Made by a program: the position numbers and the translations under genes
Part shown: positions 41,420 through 46,672 of the stretch, piece after piece
Numbering within the stretch: the stretch's first letter is position 1
Layout: every line of letters starts with the position of its first letter
Origin: Alphaproteobacteria bacterium
Lineage (GTDB): Bacteria; Pseudomonadota; Alphaproteobacteria; Rhodobacterales; Rhodobacteraceae
Assembly (NCBI GenBank): GCA_030425395.1
Contig: JAUIAS010000026.1
Span: 1 to 46,672, forward strand
Direction of reading: 5' to 3'
DNA length: 46,672 bases
Notes under the pieces: model-generated
The model's input: the letters and a program-made list of their open reading frames with translations, nothing else
What the model was told of the DNA's origin: nothing
Databases searched by the model: none

Positions 41420-42964
41420 TCAGCCCTCCTCGCCGTTGCCAAGAACGCTCGAGACATAGCCCGCGCGATCAAAGAGCTGTGCGCTGGTGTCCTCAAGGAA
41501 CCCGGTCAATGGCCCCGCAAAGATCGCCAGCGCGCCCAGACCGGCCACGCAGAAAGCCGCCGGTGCCACTTGTGCAAAGTCCGCCCGTTCGGCAGGGGCC
41601 GCATCGACCCCGGCGGTGCCCGGATCATCCACGTCGGCGGGAATGGCGGTCGATTTCCAGAACACCACGCTGCCTGCTCGTGCAAAGCCTACGATCACCA
41701 CCAGCGATCCGACGAGGATCGCGGTCCAGCCCACGACCATCACATCCGGGCTGCGTAACACGTCCATGACAAGCAGTTTGCCCAGAAACCCGCTGAGCGG
41801 CGGCATACCCGCCATGGCGATGGCCGCGCCAAAGAACAGCGCGGCAAACAGGCCGTTCTGCGGGATCGGGGGCAGGGCGGTCAGCCCGTCATTGCGGCGT
41901 CGTTCGACCACCAGATCGGCCACAAGGAACAGGGCCGCTGCGGCAAAGGTCGAATGCACCAGATAATAGAGCGCCGCCGTCGTGGCTTCGGGGGTGAACA
42001 TCGACACCGCCAGCATCAGGGTGCCCATCGACGCCAGCACCGAAAACGACACCAGTTGCAACAGGCGCCGTGCCCCAAGCACGCCAACGGCTCCAACCGC
42101 CAACGTGATAACGGCGGCGATAAACAACCAAGTATCGGGCATTCCTGCTGTTGCGGGAATGTCAGGTCCGAACACCACCGTGTGAATGCGCAGGATCGCA
42201 TAGGCCCCGACCTTGGTCATGATTGCAAACAGTGCAGCGACCGGGGCAGGGGCGTTGGCATAGGTGCCCGGCAGCCAGAACTGCACTGGGAACAGCGCCG
42301 CCTTGACCGCAAAGACGATCATCAAAAGCATCGCGGCCACGCGCACGAGGGCGGCGTCCTCAACCGGCATGAGCGGCAGTTTCGCCGCCAGATCGGCGAT
42401 GTTCAGCGTGCCGGTCGACGCATAAAGCGCCCCCAGAGCAAACAGAAACAGCGTTGATCCGGCAAGGTTGATGACCACATATTGCAGGCCCGCGCGCATC
42501 CTGTCGCGTCCGCCGCCGTGCATCATCAGCCCGTAAGAGGCGATCAGAAGAACTTCGAAAAAGACGAACAGGTTGAACACGTCACCCGTCAGGAACGCGC
42601 CACAGATGCCCATAAGCTGAAATTGAAACAGCGCGTGGAAGTGCCGCCCGCGATTGTCCCAGCCGGTCGCGATGGCGTGCAACAGCACGATCAACGCCAG
42701 CGAGGCGGTCAGCAGGATCATCAAAGCCGAAAGCCGGTCCAGAACCAGAACGATGCCAAATGGCGCGGGCCAGTCTCCAAGGTAGTAGACATGCGTCTGT
42801 CCACCCGCCGCCAGCGCCGCCAGACCCAGCGCGATGCCCAGCAACCCAAGGCTGCCCGCAACCGAGGCCGCGCGTGCCAGCGTGATATCGTGGCGCATGA
42901 CGAATCCGATGATCGGTGCCAGCAGCGCGGGCAGAATCACAGGTGCGATAATCCAGTGGTTCAT
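41420..42964 (-). CDS. mrpD: Mrp antiporter subunit D
   Basis: 514 residues with about fourteen helices, homologous to complex I antiporter-like subunits (NuoL/M/N). Conserved proton-channel residues are in regions such as FFEVLLIASYGLMMHGGG and VFAVKAALFPVQFWLPGTYANAPAPVAALFA, the latter with the conserved Lys. It overlaps mrpC by 4 bp. Confidence 0.95.
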   Translation of the reverse strand: MNHWIIAPVILPALLAPIIGFVMRHDITLARAASVAGSLGLLGIALGLAALAAGGQTHVYYLGDWPAPFGIVLVLDRLSALMILLTASLALIVLLHAIATGWDNRGRHFHALFQFQLMGICGAFLTGDVFNLFVFFEVLLIASYGLMMHGGGRDRMRAGLQYVVINLAGSTLFLFALGALYASTGTLNIADLAAKLPLMPVEDAALVRVAAMLLMIVFAVKAALFPVQFWLPGTYANAPAPVAALFAIMTKVGAYAILRIHTVVFGPDIPATAGMPDTWLFIAAVITLAVGAVGVLGARRLLQLVSFSVLASMGTLMLAVSMFTPEATTAALYYLVHSTFAAAALFLVADLVVERRRNDGLTALPPIPQNGLFAALFFGAAIAMAGMPPLSGFLGKLLVMDVLRSPDVMVVGWTAILVGSLVVIVGFARAGSVVFWKSTAIPADVDDPGTAGVDAAPAERADFAQVAPAAFCVAGLGALAIFAGPLTGFLEDTSAQLFDRAGYVSSVLGNGEEG

Positions 42965-43305
42965 GCGTCGGTCCCCTGATCTTCGGTCATGTCGATTTCA
43001 TCGCTGCCGGATTCGAAATAGGCCCCCAGCGCAACCATCACCAACAGGGCGGTCATCCCGAAGGAAATCACGATGGCCGTCAGCACAAGCGCTTGCGGCA
43101 ACGGGTCGGTGTATTGCACATCTCCGTATTTGCTCAGGATCGGGGGCATGTTCACGGCCAGTCTGCCTGAGGCGAACAGGAACACGTTTACCGCATAAGA
43201 CAGCAGCGCGAGGCCAAGAATGACGGGAAAGGCCCTGAGCCGCAGGACAAGGTAAACCCCTCCGGCGGTCAGGATGCCTATTGAACTGGCAACGACGATT
43301 TCCAT
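42961..43305 (-). CDS. mrpC: Mrp antiporter subunit C
   Basis: 114 residues from ATG 43305, homologous to NuoK. It has three helices (IVVASSIGILTAGGVYLVL; FPVILGLALLSYAVNVFLFASG; ALVLTAIVISFGMTALLVMVAL). The start follows the mrpA stop by 1 bp, and the in-frame upstream extension lies inside mrpA. Confidence 0.95.
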   Translation of the reverse strand: MEIVVASSIGILTAGGVYLVLRLRAFPVILGLALLSYAVNVFLFASGRLAVNMPPILSKYGDVQYTDPLPQALVLTAIVISFGMTALLVMVALGAYFESGSDEIDMTEDQGTDA

Positions 43306-43306
43306 G

Positions 43307-46150
43307 TCACTTGGCCTCCTGTTCGTTCTGGACCCGGTCAGCGGGGTCAAAATCCATGGGTTCAAGATTGACGGTTTCCCCGGCGGTGCGTGCCATGCGT
43401 GACAGGCTGTAAAGCATCAGCATCACCGAACCCAGAACCGCGAGGAACACGCCCAGATCGAACAGCGCCGCCGTGGCCAGTTCGAATTCCTCGATGGGTG
43501 GAATGTGGAAGTAATCAAAGCCGCTGGTCAGGAACGGCTTGCCCGCAAGCCACGCGCCTGCGCCGGTCAGCCCCGCAATCACCACGCCCCAGCCGATCAT
43601 CGTGTGATATTCGATCTGCTGGCGGCGCTGGGTCCAGACAAAGCCAGAGGCCATGTATTGCATCAACAGAGCGATGGAGATCACCAGACCGGCGACGAAA
43701 CCGCCACCCGGCTGGTTGTGACCGCGCAGGAAGATATAGACCCCGACCACAACCGCGATTGGCATCATCACCCGCGTCGCCACCACCATCATCAGCGGAT
43801 GCCGATCCCGCGACCGGTCGCTGGACAGGTCCAGATTGCGCAACCGTCGCGCCGCCGGCCCGTTCAGAAGCGCGTCCATCATCGCGAAGATCGCGAGACC
43901 GGCAATGCCCAGCACGATGATTTCGCCGTAGGTGTCATAGCCCCGGAAATCCACAAGGATCACGTTGACAACATTGGTGCCTCCGCCGCCCGTCTTGGAA
44001 TTGGCAAGGTGAAAGCCCGATATCGTGTCGATGTCGCGCAGCATGAAAACGTAGGCAAGCGATGCCGTCCCCAGTCCTGCAATCGCCGCGATCACGCCGT
44101 CGCGCAGGCGCAGCAAAGCGCCGCTTTCCTTGGGAGTTTGCTTGGGCAGGAAATGCAGCGCCAGCAACAAAAGCATGATGGTGACCGTCTCGACCGAAAT
44201 CTGCGTCAGGGCAAGGTCGGGTGCCGACAGGTAGATGAACCCGCTCGAAATCATCAGGCCGATGATCCCGATGATCACCAAAGCGCGGAACCGGCTGCGA
44301 TGCATGATCACGACAGAGCCCGTTGCCACCACCAGCAGGAACCAGCCAATCGCCACCACAGGTGGCACCGGCAGCAATTCGCGCGTCGGTGCGCTGATCC
44401 CGCCGCCGGACCACGCAACATAGCCTAGCGCCACGGTCGCCACGATAAAGATCGCCAGATACCGCGAAATCGCGCCGTTATGCGTGGCATCAGTCAGCCA
44501 GCGGGTTGCCGAAACGGCCCAGCCCATAAGGCGGTCGAATATGTTCTTGGCTTCCGGTCGCGGCATCACGGCCCAGACCCGATCCAGCGGGCGGTGGATC
44601 ATCAGCAGCACGATCCCCCCGGCAACCGCCGCTATGGACATGAACAAGGCGGGGTTCACGCCGTGCCAGATCTTGAGATATCCGTCCTGCGGCACGCCTG
44701 TCACCGCGCTGGCGGCCATGTTGACGATCGGCGTTGCCAGAAACGGCATTACACCGATAGCGACCACGAGAACGCACAGCAGCGCCGGTGCCAGCCACAT
44801 GCCCGCTGGCGGATCATGGGGATGATGCGGATAGTCATCGCGCACCGGCCCACCGAAAACGTGGAAAATGAAGCGCAGCGAATAAGCGACCGAGAACAGC
44901 GCGCCAAAGGTGGCCAGGGCCGGCACGATCCACGGGTTGCCCCACCAGACGGTATGGGTTGTCTCCTCAAGCATCATTTCCTTGGACAGAAAACCGTTGA
45001 ACAGCGGAATGCCTGCCATCGACAGGGCCGCGACCGTGCCGATCAGGGCGGTTATCGGCATCAGCTTGGCCAAACCGCCCAGACGCTTGATATCCCGTGT
45101 GTGGGTTTCATGATCCACGATACCGGCCGTCATGAACAGCGCGGCCTTGAACGTCAGGTGATTGATGATGTGAAACACTGCCGCAACGGCGGCGGCCTCG
45201 GTTCCGAACCCGAGCAACATGGTCAACAGACCAAGATGGGACACGGTGGAAAATGCCAGAAGCGCCTTGAGATCATCCTTGAACAAGGCGATCACCGCGC
45301 CCAGAACCATGGTGACAAGTCCCGTAGTGGCCACGATATAGAACCACGCATCAGTGCCCGCCAGCGCGGGCCACATGCGCGCCATCAGGAAAACGCCGGC
45401 TTTGACCATGGTGGCCGAATGCAGATAGGCCGACACCGGGGTCGGGGCCGCCATTGCGTGAGGCAGCCAGAAATGGAACGGGAACTGCGCCGATTTGGTG
45501 AAGGCCCCGAGCAGGATCAGGATCAGAGCGGGCAGATACCATTCCGACGACTTGATCAGATCCCCCGCCGCCAGAATATCCGTGAGGTTATAGCTGCCCA
45601 CGATATTGCCGAGGATCAACATACCCGCGATCATCGCCAGACCACCCGAACCGGTTACGGCCAAGGCCATGCGCGCACCCTGACGGCCTTCGGGCAGGTG
45701 CTTCCAATAGCCGATCAGAAGGAACGACGACAGCGAGGTCAATTCCCAGAAAATCAGCAGCAACAGAATGTTGTCGGACAAAACAATGCCCAGCATCGCG
45801 CCCTGAAACAGCAGAAGATAGGTATAGAACTGGCCCATCGGATCATCGCCCGACAGATAGAAGCGCGCATAGAGCGTGATCAGCAGGCCAACGCCGAGGA
45901 TCATGGAGGCAAATAAAAGCCCCAACCCGTCCAGAAAGAAGCTTGCCGAAAGCCCGAGCTGCGGAAGCCACTCAAGCTCGGCCCGGACCACACCGCCGTC
46001 CATGACCTGGGGTGCAAGCGTCATCAGCATGACCAGAGCCAGAAGCGTCGGGATCGCGGTAAACGTGGCACAGGCGTTTCGGCCCGCCCGTATCATCACC
46101 CCGGGCACCAGGGCTCCGATGAATGGCAGCAAGGCAATAACGATCAGCAA
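43307..46150 (-). CDS. mrpA: Mrp antiporter subunits A and B fused
   Basis: 947 residues. The start is taken at TTG 46150, because GGGGGAGG lies 5 nt upstream and the protein then begins LLIVIALLPFIGALVPG, as expected for MrpA; the next upstream ATG (46216) has no ribosome-binding site. The N-terminal ~650 residues are NuoL-like with the antiporter helices (WELTSLSSFLLIGYWKHL; KSAQFPFHFWLPHAMAAPTPVSAYLHSATMVKAGVFLMAR). They are followed by the MrpA-specific C-terminal region with NuoJ-like helices. The last ~140 residues are an MrpB domain (VGVYIFLRGHNQPGGGFVAGL). Such AB fusion is known in Sinorhizobium PhaAB. It exchanges Na+ (or K+) for H+ and supports alkaline pH and Na+ tolerance in sea water. 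Confidence 0.95.
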   Translation of the reverse strand: MLIVIALLPFIGALVPGVMIRAGRNACATFTAIPTLLALVMLMTLAPQVMDGGVVRAELEWLPQLGLSASFFLDGLGLLFASMILGVGLLITLYARFYLSGDDPMGQFYTYLLLFQGAMLGIVLSDNILLLLIFWELTSLSSFLLIGYWKHLPEGRQGARMALAVTGSGGLAMIAGMLILGNIVGSYNLTDILAAGDLIKSSEWYLPALILILLGAFTKSAQFPFHFWLPHAMAAPTPVSAYLHSATMVKAGVFLMARMWPALAGTDAWFYIVATTGLVTMVLGAVIALFKDDLKALLAFSTVSHLGLLTMLLGFGTEAAAVAAVFHIINHLTFKAALFMTAGIVDHETHTRDIKRLGGLAKLMPITALIGTVAALSMAGIPLFNGFLSKEMMLEETTHTVWWGNPWIVPALATFGALFSVAYSLRFIFHVFGGPVRDDYPHHPHDPPAGMWLAPALLCVLVVAIGVMPFLATPIVNMAASAVTGVPQDGYLKIWHGVNPALFMSIAAVAGGIVLLMIHRPLDRVWAVMPRPEAKNIFDRLMGWAVSATRWLTDATHNGAISRYLAIFIVATVALGYVAWSGGGISAPTRELLPVPPVVAIGWFLLVVATGSVVIMHRSRFRALVIIGIIGLMISSGFIYLSAPDLALTQISVETVTIMLLLLALHFLPKQTPKESGALLRLRDGVIAAIAGLGTASLAYVFMLRDIDTISGFHLANSKTGGGGTNVVNVILVDFRGYDTYGEIIVLGIAGLAIFAMMDALLNGPAARRLRNLDLSSDRSRDRHPLMMVVATRVMMPIAVVVGVYIFLRGHNQPGGGFVAGLVISIALLMQYMASGFVWTQRRQQIEYHTMIGWGVVIAGLTGAGAWLAGKPFLTSGFDYFHIPPIEEFELATAALFDLGVFLAVLGSVMLMLYSLSRMARTAGETVNLEPMDFDPADRVQNEQEAK

Positions 46151-46672
46151 GTGGACCTCCCCCGAATTACGCGCAGCCACAACGGCCAGTAGTTGTATTG
46201 ACGGCAAATATGCCAAGTTGGTTAGAATGTTTAGCCGTTCTGGGCAAGTCGGCCCCAGACTGAGCCTAATGTGTAGTAAAATAGTTGGTTTTAAAGTGGC
46301 AAAAGCGCAATTTTACCCACGTTTGGGGCGGTCGCGCCGGAATTGAATAACCGGCAAGAATTCAGCGTATATATAGGCTCGCGCGCGAGGCCGCGATGCC
46401 ATACGCATCTTCCCGCATGGCCGGTGTCGGGCAGCGGGAATCCCCCCGATTTCGAATCGCGAGGCCCGGTGACCGCCCGGATTGGAGCAGGAAGGGGTGC
46501 TGCGCACAGGGGGGCGGAGCATAGAAAAGCGTCAGCTTTCCCCGGTTTCAGTAATTTTTGTATTTTTTTGTGGTTGTTGGTGATTTTGTTGTTGCGGGTG
46601 TTTGCGAGTTTGCTTAGAAGCCCCTTCACCGGCGGCGCTGATGCGGTGCTGGTGGGGAACGGAGGGTGATGC
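46151..46672. other. Gene-free right end, with T/G-rich tract
   Basis: No supported gene. It should hold the mrp promoter reading left. A weak promoter-like pair TTGAAT (46343) and TATATA (46368), 19 bp apart, points right. From about 46545 the plus strand becomes strikingly T- and G-rich and A/C-poor for roughly 75 bases (TTTTTGTATTTTTTTGTGG…GTTGTTGCGGG), unlike the rest of the window. A plus-strand frame of 108 codons (46343-46669) crosses this area, but it has no ribosome-binding site and a composition unlike neighbouring proteins. What follows lies outside the window. Confidence 0.45.

Noticed and set aside
43307-46150. Possible respiratory complex I genes, because of NuoL-, NuoN- and NuoK-like subunits
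   Set aside because: The gene order AB-C-D-E-F-G, the MrpB domain, and the presence of MrpE/F/G identify a cation antiporter; no quinone- or Fe-S-binding subunits are present.

Overview
The window looks like a chromosomal segment of a marine Rhodobacteraceae (Roseobacter-group alphaproteobacterium). The evidence is a GC-rich background, a PIMT-TolC-PopZ/DUF2497 gene order, roseobacter-style beta-oxidation genes, an Mrp antiporter operon with fused AB subunits, and TTTGCAAA-type sites of the ScfR/PccR class upstream of prpE. No gene names the species. No rRNA gene, CRISPR array or intact mobile element lies inside the window.

Layout. (1) 1-3.5 kb is an accessory stretch. The left edge holds the 5' end of an IS5-family (IS903-type) element inserted inside the first codons of a second, related element. 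Then come a short gene remnant, a membrane-anchored thermonuclease, a gene-poor regulatory region with dyads and direct repeats, a 57-residue orphan gene overlapping a tyrosine integrase, a small membrane protein, and tRNA-Cys(GCA), whose 3' end faces the integrase. A degenerate copy of the tRNA 3' end near 524-540 may be the far end of a decayed island. (2) 3.7-8.1 kb is core: PIMT, TolC, a PopZ-like protein, a small conserved protein and EF-P. (3) 8.2-15.3 kb carries propionyl-CoA synthetase behind an array of TTTGCAAA-like sites, a class III cyclase, an amidase and the malic enzyme MaeB. (4) 15.5-20.2 kb is a pyrimidine (deoxy)nucleoside salvage operon (cdd-deoA-deoB-upp) headed by an uncharacterised VOC plus double-cupin protein; a MarR-like palindrome sits between it and maeB.

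(5) 20.3-28.6 kb is mixed: a secreted SPOR protein, a one-TM protein that looks like a peptidase M48 relative without its HExxH motif, an ArsR-permease pair with a perfect operator palindrome, an acyl-CoA ligase, an EamA transporter overlapping a sulfotransferase, and a Hint-domain protein that has lost its catalytic residues. (6) 28.7-38.6 kb is a fatty-acid / branched-chain acyl-CoA degradation cluster: FadJ-type multifunctional enzyme, thiolase, GST, two acyl-CoA dehydrogenases with a 70-residue ribbon-helix-helix-like protein between them, two MerR regulators and two PaaI-type thioesterases, followed by a MATE exporter. (7) 40.3-46.2 kb is the seven-subunit Mrp Na+/H+ antiporter operon (mrpAB-C-D-E-F-G, minus strand). 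The last ~450 bases hold no gene I can support.

Most of the window is ordinary core metabolism. The parts most worth a second look are the nested IS and possible tRNA-Cys island on the left, the VOC-bicupin gene heading the nucleoside operon, the RHH-like mini-protein in the beta-oxidation cluster, the degenerate Hint and M48-like proteins, and several strong operator-like palindromes. I found no clear wholly new multi-gene system.
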